Assembly (NCBI RefSeq): GCF_018812025.1
Contig: NC_063045.1
Coordinates: 19,997,420-20,061,419, forward strand
Length of the DNA stretch: 64,000 nucleotides
Direction: 5' to 3'
DNA from: Megalobrama amblycephala
Lineage: Eukaryota > Chordata > Actinopteri > Cypriniformes > Xenocyprididae
Shown: piece after piece, positions 13,084 through 25,187 of the stretch
Layout of the letters: every line of letters begins with the position of its first letter
Numbering within the stretch: the first letter of the stretch is position 1
The notes under the pieces: model-generated
Databases searched by the model: none
What the model saw: the letters and a program-made list of their open reading frames with translations, nothing else
Told to the model about the DNA's origin: nothing
Position numbers and translations under genes: made by a program

Positions 13084-16000
13084 TTTACGCAACGATGCCA
13101 GCTCTCGCGTGAACACAAAACACATCCGTCGTGATGTTCTCGGGAACACTTGACGCGCGAGTCTGAACGCAACACGCATGTTTTGTGAAGCTCTTGTGAA
13201 CACTCTCACATGTGCGTTGAGTTGATGCGCAAGTCTGAACACAACACGCACACGTTGTGATGTTCTTGTGAACATTCGTGAATGTGCGTTGTGTTGACAC
13301 GCGAGTCTGAACACAACATGCATGAGTCGTACTGCTCTGTGAATACTCTCGCATGTGCGTTGAGCTGTTGCACGAATCTGAACACAACAAGCATCCGTCG
13401 TGATGTTCTCGTGAACACTCACGTGAGTTGAGTTGACGCATGAGTCTGAACACAACACGCATGCATCATGAAGCTCTTGTGAACACTCTCACATGTGCGT
13501 TGAGTTGACGTGCGAGTCTGAACACAACACGCATGCATCGTAATGCTCTGTGAACACTCGCAAATGTGCGTTGTGTTCATGCGCAAGTCTGAACACAACG
13601 CGCATGCGTCGTGAAGCTCTTGTGAACACTCTCACATGTGTTGAGTTGACGCGCGAGTCTGAACACAACACATATGCGTCGTGAAGCTCTTGTGAACACT
13701 CTCGCATGTGCATTGAGTTGACGCGCAAGTCTGAACACAACACACATGCATCGTGATATTCTCGTGAACACTTGTGAATGTGCATTGTGTTGACGCGCGA
13801 TTCTGAACACAACACACATGCATCGTGATGTTCTTGTGAACACTCGCGAATGTGCGTTGTGTTGACGCGCGAGTCTGAACACAAAACACGTGTCGTGGTG
13901 TTCTTGTGAACACTCGCGAATGTGCGTTGAGTTGACCTGAGTCTGAACACAACACGTATGCGTCATGAAGCTCTTGTGAACACTCTTGCATGTGCATTGA
14001 GTTGACGCGCGAGTCTGAACACAACACACATGCGTCGTGATGCTCTGTGAACACTCGCGAATGTGCGTTGTGTTGATGCGCAAGTCTGAACTCAACGCGC
14101 ATGCGTCGTGAAGCTCTTGTGAACACTCACATGTGCGTTGATGCGCAAGTCTGAACACAACACGCATGCGTTGTGATGTTCTTGTGAACACTCGCGAATG
14201 TGTGTTGTGTTGACGCTCAAGTCTGAACACAACACGCATGCGTCGTGAAGCTCTTGTGAACACTCTCACATGTGCGTTGAGTTGATGCGCGAGTCTGAAC
14301 ACAAGACACATGCGTCGTGATGTTCTTGTGAACACTCGCGAATGTGCGTTGTGTTGATGCGCAAGTCTGAACTCCACACGCATGCGTCGTGAAGCTCTTG
14401 TGAACACTCTCACATGTGCGTTGAGTTGATGCGTGAGTTGATGCGCGAGTCTGTGTTCTTGTGAACACTTGCGAATGTGTGTTGTGTTGACGCTCAAGTC
14501 TGAACACAACACACATGCATCGTGATATTCTCGTGAACACTTGTGAATGTGCATTGTGTTGACGCGCGATTCTGAACACAACACACATGCATCGTGATGT
14601 TCTTGTGAACACTCGCGAATGTGCGTTGTGTTGACGCGCGAGTCTGAACACAAAACACGTGTCGTGGTGTTCTTGTGAACACTCGCGAATGTGCGTTGAG
14701 TTGACCTGAGTCTGAACACAACACGTATGCGTCATGAAGCTCTTGTGAACACTCTTGCATGTGCATTGAGTTGACGCGCGAGTCTGAACACAACACACAT
14801 GCGTCGTGATGCTCTGTGAACACTCGCGAATGTGCGTTGTGTTGATGCGCAAGTCTGAACTCAACGCGCATGCGTCGTGAAGCTCTTGTGAACACTCACA
14901 TGTGCGTTGATGCGCAAGTCTGAACACAACACGCATGCGTTGTGATGTTCTTGTGAACACTCGCGAATGTGTGTTGTGTTGACGCTCAAGTCTGAACACA
15001 ACACGCATGCGTCGTGAAGCTCTTGTGAACACTCTCACATGTGCGTTGAGTTGATGCGCGAGTCTGAACACAAGACACATGCGTCGTGATGTTCTTGTGA
15101 ACACTCGCGAATGTGCGTTGTGTTGATGCGCAAGTCTGAACTCCACACGCATGCGTCGTGAAGCTCTTGTGAACACTCTCACATGTGCGTTGAGTTGATG
15201 CGTGAGTTGATGCGCGAGTCTGTGTTCTTGTGAACACTTGCGAATGTGTGTTGTGTTGACGCTCAAGTCTGAACACAACACGCATGCGTCGTGAAGCTCT
15301 TGTGAACACTCGCGAATGTGTGTTGTGTTGACGCTCAAGTCTGAACACAACACGCATGCGTCGTGAAGCTCTTGTGAACACTCGCGAATGTGTGTTGTGT
15401 TGACGCTCAAGTCTGAACACAACACGCATGCGTCGTGAAGCTCTTGTGAACACTTGCGAATGTGCGTTGTGTTGACACGCAAGTCTGAACACAACGCACA
15501 TGCGTCGTGAAGCTCTTGTGAACACTCTCACATGTGCATTGAGTTGACGTGCGAGTCTGAATACAACACATATGCGTCGTAATGCTCTGTGAACACTCGC
15601 AAATGTGCGTTGTGTTGATGTGCAAGTCTGAACACAACGTGCATGCGTCGTGAAGCTCTTGTGAACACTCTCACATGTGCGTTGAGTTGACGTGCAAGTC
15701 TGAACACAACATGCATGCGTCATAATGCTCTGTGAACACTCGCGAATGTGCGTTGTGTTGATGCGCAAGTCTGAACACAACACACATGCATCGTGAACGC
15801 ATGCATCATGATGTTCTCGTGACTTGCGTGAGACACAACACAACACACATGCGTCGTGAAGCTCTTGTGAACACTCTCACATGTGCGTTGAGTTGACGTG
15901 CGAGTCTGAACACAACACGCATGCGTCGTAATGCTCTGTGAACACTCGCGAATGTGCGTTGTGTTGATGCGCGAGTCTGAACGCAACACACATGCGTCGT

Positions 16001-16274
16001 GATGTTCTTGTGAACACTCGCGAATGTGCGTTGTGTTGACGCGCAAGTCTGAACACAACGCGCATGCGTCGTGAAGCTCTTGTGAACACTCTCACATGTG
16101 CATTGAGTTGACGTGCGAGTCTGAACACGACACGCATGCGTCGTGATGCTCTGTGAACACTCGCGAATGTGCGTTGTGTTGGTGCGCAAGTCTGAACTCA
16201 ACGCGCATGCGTCGTGAAGCTCTTGTGAACACTCTCACGTGTGCGTTGTGTTGACGTGCGAGTCTGAACACATA
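13084..16274. repeat. Tandem array of 72-bp units (about 44 units) with 769-bp higher-order repeat
   Basis: Markers gtctgaacacaac and gtgaacactc recur at 72-bp spacing (for example gacgctcaag at 15258, 15330 and 15402), with occasional 1-2 bp shorter units (gctctgtgaac in place of gctcttgtgaac). Units differ mainly by C/T and G/A changes at CpG sites (gcatgcgtc versus gcatgcatc), as expected from methylation-driven decay. Segments 13734-14502 and 14503-15271 are near-identical copies offset by exactly 769 bp (checked at three variant-specific landmarks), a recent duplication. Because 72 is divisible by 3, long open frames appear on the minus strand (up to about 425 codons) with a 24-residue repeat containing RVFTRASRRMRVVFRLA. 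These are by-products of the period, not recognised proteins. Confidence 0.93.
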
Positions 16275-16342
16275 GGGTAGTCATTGTTCTTGGTGGGAAC
16301 TGGCCTTCCCCCAAATGAGGCACTTATAATACAATATGTTGG

Positions 16343-16351
<9 letters not shown>

Positions 16352-16414
<63 letters not shown>
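16352..16414. repeat. (TA)n microsatellite
   Basis: About 30 TA units, preceded by catacatacat. Confidence 0.93.
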
Positions 16415-16417
<3 letters not shown>

Positions 16418-17440
16418 GGACTTCCTTAATATATACACTCTGAAAAGGAAAAAAATCAAACAAGGATATAGAGCATGGAAGGTTGTTGGTTTGTTGTTGT
16501 GAGCCGTCGCTGAGGTGAGACCTGGGAAAGAGGCAGCTGGTGTGTCTTTCTGTATCCTGGGCCGTACACAAACAACGCTCGTTGCCGTGGGCGTGTACCG
16601 ACACTTGGTGATTGACGCACTTCCACTCCACCCTCCTTCCGCAGTCTCTAAAGGCTGTTATGCGAATCCCACAGGTCTCCATTCATACAAGGTGAGCGCG
16701 CGGCTGACAGAACACGCCACTGCCTTGGCAACCAACAGACATTGAGCGTTGTCCTCATCATCATGTATGAGGAATAATGATCCTTGTGGCCTGACTGGAA
16801 TTCCACACTTCCCAAATCATTATTTTTTTAAAAATACCGTGTAAATACTAAACAAATACGAAACAATAGAGGGAAAGATAAACAACAGAGGGACAGATTA
16901 AACATTTGAAATCCCTTGTCAAACACAATTTGCTTTGAGCGAATTGAAGCATATGTACATGACTGACAGACGATGATGGAAAACCAACTTTGCCCATCAG
17001 CTAGTGCATTGCTTATTATAATTTTGTTTGTGCTCACTGCCTTCCTGCAGGTTGTAAGACTAATTAGACTTTTACGAGCCAATTATACACTAGCTGGTGC
17101 CAATGAAACATTACTGTTTTCTTGTCTGCCCTCCTCTCTCTCAGCGCTGAGAGAGTTGCTGATCATCACGTTGATGGACGCAATATTAATCAAGTATTTA
17201 CCGAAAGGCTTTCAAGATGTGTGCGCCTCAGAGAATGATCATATGATGAAAGCTGCTTTGATGTCAGGAGATGGTTGATGATTTACATGGGGGTGGAGGA
17301 AAAAACATTGAAATCCTGACAGAGAGGTATTTTAAAGATTAATTTCTAACCTATATCTCATACAACCTGTCAAGAACATGTCTGGGTCATATTTCACCCA
17401 TCCAATAAATAGTAATTAAATAAATAAATAAAAGTAAAGA
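16415..17440. other. Single-copy-looking noncoding DNA, candidate conserved element
   Basis: No exon recognised. The part 16960-17280 has balanced composition and homeodomain-core words (taattag). A 101-codon open frame (16973-17278) starts MMENQLCPS but matches no family I know. It could be a conserved noncoding element; one sequence cannot show this. Confidence 0.35.
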
Positions 17441-17960
17441 GAAATTGTGCTTTTTGCGGTCTTATTCTCATTACCGTATTGCAACAAAAATGTCATTCTC
17501 ATTACTGTAATGCTAATAATAGCCTAATAATAATAATAGATTGCATACTTAAATGGTATTCACAAATTAGTAGCCTATTTGTTAATCTCTTTATCTTTAC
17601 CATAATGCCAAAAAATATTACCATTGTGGTAATGATAATGAGATGATTTATATAAAAAATTAAAATTATTTCATTGTTATTACCATAATGTACATACAAA
17701 TATTATTAGAAAAATTGTGAAGTACACATAAATCATGTTAGTATTTGTTAATCTCATTATCATTACTGTAATGCAAAGAAAAATATATTTCTTAAGTTGT
17801 AAAGAATTCACAAATCATGTTAGCATTTGTTAATCTCATTATCATTTCCGTAATGCAAAGAAAAATCTAATTCTCAATTTCTCATTAACATAATGCACAT
17901 AACAATAACAAAACAGTACTTAAATTGTTAGTATTGTCATTACCATGATACAAATACAAA
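17440..17960. repeat. Degenerate tandem repeat of about 82-83 bp
   Basis: The phrase gttaatctcattatcatt recurs at 17581 (variant), 17747 and 17829, i.e. spacings of 166 (2x83) and 82, followed each time by taatgcaaagaaaaat or a variant. It is decayed and AT-rich. Confidence 0.65.
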
Positions 17961-19640
17961 TAATATATTATTGTGTAAATGAATATAAACATATGTGTTA
18001 ATAAATAATACATTTGTTGTATTAAAGCCATTTTACTGTAATACAGCAAAGAATACCAAAAACCATAAACCACACACTCATTATGATAATAAGAATTGGT
18101 GGGGTAAATGTGCTTAATTGTCATGAAATGTCACAATGACAGAAATCATAATGGTCCAAAAAATAGGCCCTTTTATTTCCTAAAATATTTCCTTTTTTCT
18201 TTTTGACCCGACCATGACCTGTTTTTGTGTTTTTGTGAGATTCACACTTACATCATCATTCAGACAAACACACAAATATGCAATTATCTCTTTGTTACTT
18301 CAAACAGTTACACAGTGTTTACCACATAACACACCTGACTTGCTGACCATGTTTGGCAAACGGCATGAACAAAGACATCATTGTGCAACAGTCCTCTGGA
18401 AATGTTTAAATGCATTCAAGACATTTTGAAAGAAAAATAAATGGGCATAGGAATTATAAATAGACCCTGTCCTGATTTGATCTAACACCTTTTCTCTGAT
18501 TTAGATAATTAGGCTGTGTGAGTCATAATGTTTCAGCACTGTCCCTTTGGATGAGCTGTCTGAGTGAAGAGGCATGTAGAGGTGTGTGTATGTGTGTGTG
18601 TGTGTGCATGTATCCTATCTGTGTGGGCTCTAATGTGTGAGCTGGGGGAGAGAAAATGGTGTAAAATAAACAACCGCAAACAAGCCAAAAACGCAAAAAG
18701 CTTTTTATTTGTAGAGCTCGGCGGATCAAGTGCATTACGTACATGTGTATTTCTTGTACATGTGTGAGTCCACGGCCAAACAAACGTGTGTGTATTGCGC
18801 CAGCCCACGTGGGTGTGTGCTGTTTTAGTAGGAGCTGAATCGATAACCTGAGGGCAGGGAGTGGAGACGCACAAGGAAATGCAATTCTCTGGTCGCCCAC
18901 CTCTTCCTGTCCCGCCCCCTCACCAGCAGCCCACAGACCAGCTCGGCCTCTAAAAAACCTGTTAGATTGGGGGAGAGGACATGAAACCAAACAAACATGT
19001 GATGAGATGGAGGGATGCAAAGTGGCCGTAAATCAAAGAAGGTTTGCTGGGAAATGCTGGGTGACACACACACTGACACCTTGGCACAACAACACCGCCT
19101 TGTTTGCTAACCCTCCTGAATTGCCTAACAAACCAGAATTAATTTTGGCTTCTGATTCACTGCCATTGTTCTGTGCACAATAAGATAATGTACTTGAGTC
19201 AGCACCCTGAGCCCATGCCTAACGTCTGCCGTGAATTTCATTTGCGCAACATTACGGTTATGTGTGTTTGACCTGATATAGTACTTCTCATGCATTTGTT
19301 ATATGCCAAGAACATTACATATTTGTAAAATGAACTGACTTCCTGTGCTACAACCTTGTGTAACTCTTTTGAGGAAATCACTAAGCCAGCAGTTCTGTGG
19401 GTCACAGCATAAAAATGGGTCGCAGTTCACAAAAAAATGCAAACTGCAACAAATCACATAATTGTGCAAGGTTTAACTTGAGATATTTGTTGATTTTGAT
19501 GTCAAATCAACATCAATATATTGGTGGATTTTGACTGGATTTTGGTGCAAATTCATCTAGCCAAAGTAAACAGATGCCATATGAACAGGTTGCGTGACAT
19601 GCCCTCATAATCGAAAACCACAACAATAATACACAATAAT
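17961..19640. other. Noncoding sequence, nothing definite
   Basis: Contains a short TG run near 18580-18606 and a stretch 18440-19250 of balanced composition. A 165-codon minus-strand frame at 18523-19020 shows no domain and His/Thr runs from the TG tract. I call no gene. Confidence 0.4.
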
Positions 19641-20772
19641 ATACACCGATCGGGCATAACATTATGACCACTGACAGGTGAGGTGAATAACACTGATTAT
19701 CTCTTCATCACGGCACCTGTAAGTGGGTGGGATATATTAGGCAGCAAGTGAACATTTTGTCCTGAAAGTTGTTATAGCAGGAAAAATGAGCAAGAGTAAG
19801 GATTTGAGCGGGTTTTTGACAAGGGCCAAATTGTGATGGCTAGATGACTGGGTCAGAGCATCTCCAAAACTGCAGCTCTTGTGGGGTGTTCCCAGTCTGC
19901 AGCGGTCAGTGTCTATCAAAAGTGGTCCAAGGAAGGAACAGTGGTGAAGCGGCGACAGGGTCATGGGCGGCCAAGGCTCACTGATGCACGTGGGGAGCGA
20001 AGGCTGGCCCGTGTGGTCCGATCCAACAGAAGAGCTACTGTAGCTCAAACTGCTCAAGAAGTTAATGCTGGTTCTGATAGAAAGGTGTCAGAACTACTCA
20101 TAACCACAAACATCAGATGTGAGCATCAGATGTGGACCACGGAGCAATGGAAGAAGATGGCCTGGTCTGATGAATAAAGTTTTCATTTACATCACGTGGA
20201 TGGCCGGGTGCGTGTGCGTCACTTATCTTTGGAACACATGGCACCAGGATGCAAGAAGGCCAGCCGGCGGAGGCAGTGTGATGCTTTGGGCAACGTTCTG
20301 CTGGGAAACCTTGGGTCCTGCTATCCATGTGGATGCTACTTTTACAAGTACCACCTACTTAAGCATTGTTGCAGATGTACACTCTTTCATGGAAACAGTA
20401 TTCCCTGGTGGCTGTGGCCTCTTTCAGCAGGATAATGAGCCCTGACACAAAGCAAAAATAGTTCAGGAATGGTTTGAGGAGCACAACAATGAGTTTGAGG
20501 TGTTGACTTGGCCTCCAAATTCCCCAGATCTCAATCCAATCTAGCATCTGTGGGATGTGCTGAACAAACAAGTCCGATCCATGGAGGCCCCACCTCACAA
20601 CTTACAGGACTTAAAGGATCTGCTGCTAACATCTTGGTGCCGGATACCACAGCACATCTTCAGGGGTCTAGTGGAGTCCATGCCTCGATGGGTCAGGGCT
20701 GTTTTGGCAGCAAAAGTGGGACCAACACAATATTAGGAATGTGGTCATAATGTAATGCCTGATCAGTGTATA
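19641..20772 (+). mobile_element. Second Tc1-like transposon relic, ~1.1 kb
   Basis: The left end atacaccgatcgggcataac and right end, read as complement, atacactgatcaggcattac form an imperfect ~29-bp inverted repeat continuing with attatgacc. TA dinucleotides flank both ends. It encloses a broken plus-strand transposase, and its family differs from the element at 9.5 kb. Confidence 0.87.
19786..20736 (+). pseudogene. Tc1-like transposase, inactivated by stops, shifts and an internal deletion
   Basis: Begins at the ATG at 19786 (MSKSKD). A helix-turn-helix part with GCSQSA and the linker GRPRLTD is readable, then WTTEQWKKMAWSDE, QQDNEP, WPPNSPDLNPI and a C-terminus ...GPTQY-stop at 20734-20736. 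Stop codons follow the first Asp block (20175-20177) and the second (20443-20445). The codon where the catalytic Glu is expected is TAG (20542-20544). About 30 residues before WTTEQW appear deleted. The copy is old and dead. Confidence 0.87.
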
Positions 20773-23207
20773 TGACAAGTGGTAAATTTATTAGGTATAA
20801 TATTAAGAAGGAATGTGTGCAAATGTGTTTTTAAATAATTTTAATATAGTTTTTAAAGTGTTATTTGCAAATAGATTATGTTACATCCCCTTTATCCCCT
20901 TAAATCTTTCTTTGAATAAAATGACCATGAACATTTGGGTGACCATTGGTTGTCACCACAGTGTTCAAGACATGGTTATGGTCTTGATATTATATATCGA
21001 TCAGCACATACTGTACTGTGCATTGGACAACTAAAGTTCTCTAAAGACATTGCAGTGGCATAAACACACCAGTAGGGGTCTCCCACTGATCAGTGCACCT
21101 CTAGAGCAAGAGGAATGGATGATGGCCTCTTGGGTAGAGTAGCTGATCCAGCGGACGACTGCTGTCTAAGGCACATTTCCTCTTTTTTTCCCCGTGGTCA
21201 GGCCTTCACTCACCTCGGGTAGCCTACCTTGCACGGTATCCCTCATTCGTGGAAAGACAGAGCAGCTGCCCTCCCCCCTCAACCCCCGTCACTGTGTGTT
21301 AGTCATTCCTTCATCTGCCCCCTTTGCACTCACACATGCCCATTCAACCTTCCACCCACTCACAAAGGAATGCTCGGAGAGGGGGGACCGGGAAAACCGT
21401 GCAAAAAAGACTGGAAGAAAATGACGATACAACAAAAATAAAGATGGGACCAGAGAGGAGGAAAAAAGAAGAAGAGGGGAAAAGGGAGTTTGAACACATG
21501 GAATAAGCGCTAGATCCCCATTCTGTGCCTCATCCAGCACTCGAGCTTGTTTTGTCATGCGCCAAAACAGACCCTCAGGTCATGCTGCATGCCTTCACAA
21601 CGCACACACATGGGCTTTTGTCTGCAGATGGAAAACAGCATCAGGGCTCTCACTATCTGGAAGGAGAGTTCATTGTGAACAATATATGTTCACGAAGGCC
21701 AAGCGATATGTGCATTCAGAACATTCCTTTGATGTCAAGTGAGCCGTGAATCATTTCAAAACCAAGTACTGTGTTACGCCTCGGCTGAACGTTTCACCTT
21801 GATCAAACTTTGTGAACAGAAAATGGCAAAAGTTGATTTACAAGTTATATCTAGTAAATAAGGGTTACTCAAACATTTTCAAACCCCAAAATTGTTCATG
21901 GACCCTGAACCCCACACATACTCACACTAACAGTCACCTAAAGCATCTCAATTTCGCAAATGACATAATCAAAGCAGTCTATCCGCGCTGTCAATCAAAT
22001 TTGCAAAGCTTTTGCATTTAAAATAACATATGTATTTTAACAATAAAAAATGTATTTACTTTGTAATTGTTGCTGATTTGATTATACAAATGATTGTTCA
22101 TTCACTCCCAATCTTGTTACCCTTCTTTTATTTTTTTTTTATTTTTTTGCTTGAATGCAATTTTTATTTTAACTATTTTCTAGTCTAAAACTAACAATTA
22201 TTAAATATCTAAAAGAAAATAAATTGGAAAAATACTTTTGGATACTTTGGTGGAAAAAGAGCCATTGCTTTACAGTGAGATTTAAACATTGCATCCTTAT
22301 GAAAATAGCATATTACAATTTGTGAATATTTGAATATTTTCATGTTCCACTAGGAGTTTTTTCCCCCCACTTGTTTCATGCATAAACCTCACTAAATATT
22401 AGTTTTGCACAGTCATTTATTTTGCAGCCTTATTAATGCGATGATTGAAATTCAGTCCTCATTGACATGCAGTACAACCTTAAAGCTCAAGGAACTCTGT
22501 CTGTAATGTCTGTAATAATTTGTGTCCTGCTGGTGCTGGGTGTGAATGATTTTCCGTCAAGAAATACTAAGGAATGGCCATATTTGGTATGCAAGTCTGG
22601 TGATTGGATGCACAGAACCTTGAACACACACACACTTAACTAACCAACACACAGTTAGGCATGAGGTATAAGGGTTCGGCTCTGTGTGGGAGTCATTTGA
22701 ACTCAGTCCACACAAGCCAGGGCAGGTGGTGTTGACAGAGGACATAATGACCTCTCTTAGGCACAGGTGGCCTGGAGCAAGGCCTCTCCTCTCTGAGGTA
22801 TCCTATGAAATAGAGATGGAACATGCAAGCATTACTATTTCAAGCAAAGGACAGACCGCTCTAGGATGTTCCATACTGCCAGTAATCCATGCGGCGGGAA
22901 GGGTAGCTCATCAAAACTTTGTCCAAACATTCCAACCTGTGAGTCAGTCAACATATAATTTAGCCCTATAAGTCAGCAATGAGCATTCAACCAAAACATT
23001 TCAGTCATTATTTACTCACAATCTTGTCATTCCAAAGTTCCATCCAACATTTGTTCTTGTTTGAGAAGTCGCTTTACTCAGATATATGTCACAAATAGAA
23101 GAAAAGACTATCGCAACTTCCAGTTTCATGATGACTTTAAAGGAATCTTTAAAAAACACCATAAAGGCATCAGACCTTCTAGTAGATGTTCACTGTCAGT
23201 GCACTTA
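20773..23207. other. Noncoding sequence with a minor MITE remnant
   Basis: No exon recognised. 21220-21560 is pyrimidine-rich passing to purine-rich. 22520-22970 has balanced composition. Near 23000-23045 a piece tttactcacaatcttgtcattcc matches the start of the 'gttagttcaccc' MITE. The rest is AT-rich. Confidence 0.4.
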
Positions 23208-24483
23208 CCCTTACGAAAAAGAAGTATACTTCAAGTTAATTTTATGAAGTATACTTAAGTAATGTTCAAGTATATTTTTAAGTATACTTTATGTAGTGGG
23301 TATACTAGTATCAATGTACTAGTAGTAAACTTGTAAGTGTACTATTTCAGTACTGCTTGGGACTAAATTGGCCCAACTGAAGTATATGTTTAAGTGTAAC
23401 AGTAAACTTTAAGTGCACAACTAGTTCACAGCTGCGTTTTTCATTTGTACTCCATCTGTACTACAAGTATACTTATAAACATATAAGTATACAAGTAGTT
23501 TACTATTTTAATAAGCCTACTAGTAGTACATTTTTAGTATATGAAAGTACACTTTGAAGTATACTCTCAGTAAACTACTTGTTAAGTTCAGCTTCTTCTT
23601 ATCCTGTGTTTTGATCCAGAGATTCTGTACTCTTTGTTAGTTACTGTATAACAGTGAAAACACCGATAGCCTGAAAATTCAGTCAATGGCGGGGAAAGAG
23701 TTTTGAAGTAAATTCCTATGTACACTACAAGTAGACTAGCCTCCACAAAAATTCAGATACTCAGAATTAGGAACATATCTGTTTTCTTTATAAATCAATG
23801 TTTTCAAACAATGTAAGTTTATAAGACAGTATGTAAAACTACATGAAAAGTATTTAATAGGCTACTCAATCAAAAGATTAATCACAACTACAAGCCAATT
23901 ATACTTAGAATACTTAATTAGTAAGGCTGTCAAAAGATTATATTATGTAAACACGATTAATCGTGTTTACATAATATATGTGTGTGTACTGTGTATAATT
24001 ACTATATGTATATATAAATACACACACTTTCATGTATATATGTAAGAAAAATCTGTTATATTTATATATAAAATATTTTTATTTATATATAATATAAATT
24101 ATATAAATATATATACAGTATATACATCCAAATATTTCATAAATATATACATGAATGTGTGTGTATTTATATATACATCATAATTATACACAGTACACAC
24201 ACATATATTATGTAAACACAAACTTTTATTTTGGAGGCAATTAATCACGATTAATCTTTTGACAGCCCTACTTTTAAGTATATCTCAATCAAAAGGTTAA
24301 GTACAAGTATAGGCCAAATATACTTAGACTTTTCTGTCAGTATAAGTCAAGTATACTTAAGTGCAATTTTATGTACATTTCTGAGAAGCATATAAAATGT
24401 AGACTGAAAATATACTTTCTTATTTTTAATTTAAAAGAAGTATACCAATAGCACATTTAAATAAACTTCTTTTTACGTAAGGG
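23208..24483. mobile_element. Foldback MITE built of aagtatactt motifs
   Basis: The left end cccttacgaaaaagaagtat and right end, as complement, cccttacgtaaaaagaagtt are inverted. Both arms are packed with the self-complementary words aagtatactt and acttaagt, giving dozens of short palindromes. A second element is inserted near the middle (23923-24270). No coding capacity. Confidence 0.8.
23923..24270. mobile_element. Nested hAT-like palindromic MITE
   Basis: The ends ggctgtcaaaagatta and taatcttttgacagcc are perfect complements. Nearly the whole element is one hairpin: words such as gtgtgtgtactgtgtataat on the left reappear complemented on the right near 24180-24210. A copy of the end sequence has also folded into a perfect 40-bp palindrome at 23939-23978. 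Confidence 0.82.

Positions 24484-25187
<704 letters not shown>

Noticed and set aside
13085..16201. Minus-strand open frames up to 425 codons as protein genes
   Set aside because: They come from the 72-bp tandem array. A period divisible by 3 keeps any stop-free frame open, several overlapping frames are equally open, and no known domain is present.
13084..16274. CRISPR-like array
   Set aside because: Units are contiguous with no unique spacers, the setting is a vertebrate genome, and there are no cas genes.
18523..19020. 165-codon minus-strand ORF
   Set aside because: No recognisable domain, includes a TG-tract-derived His/Thr run, and overlaps equally long frames.
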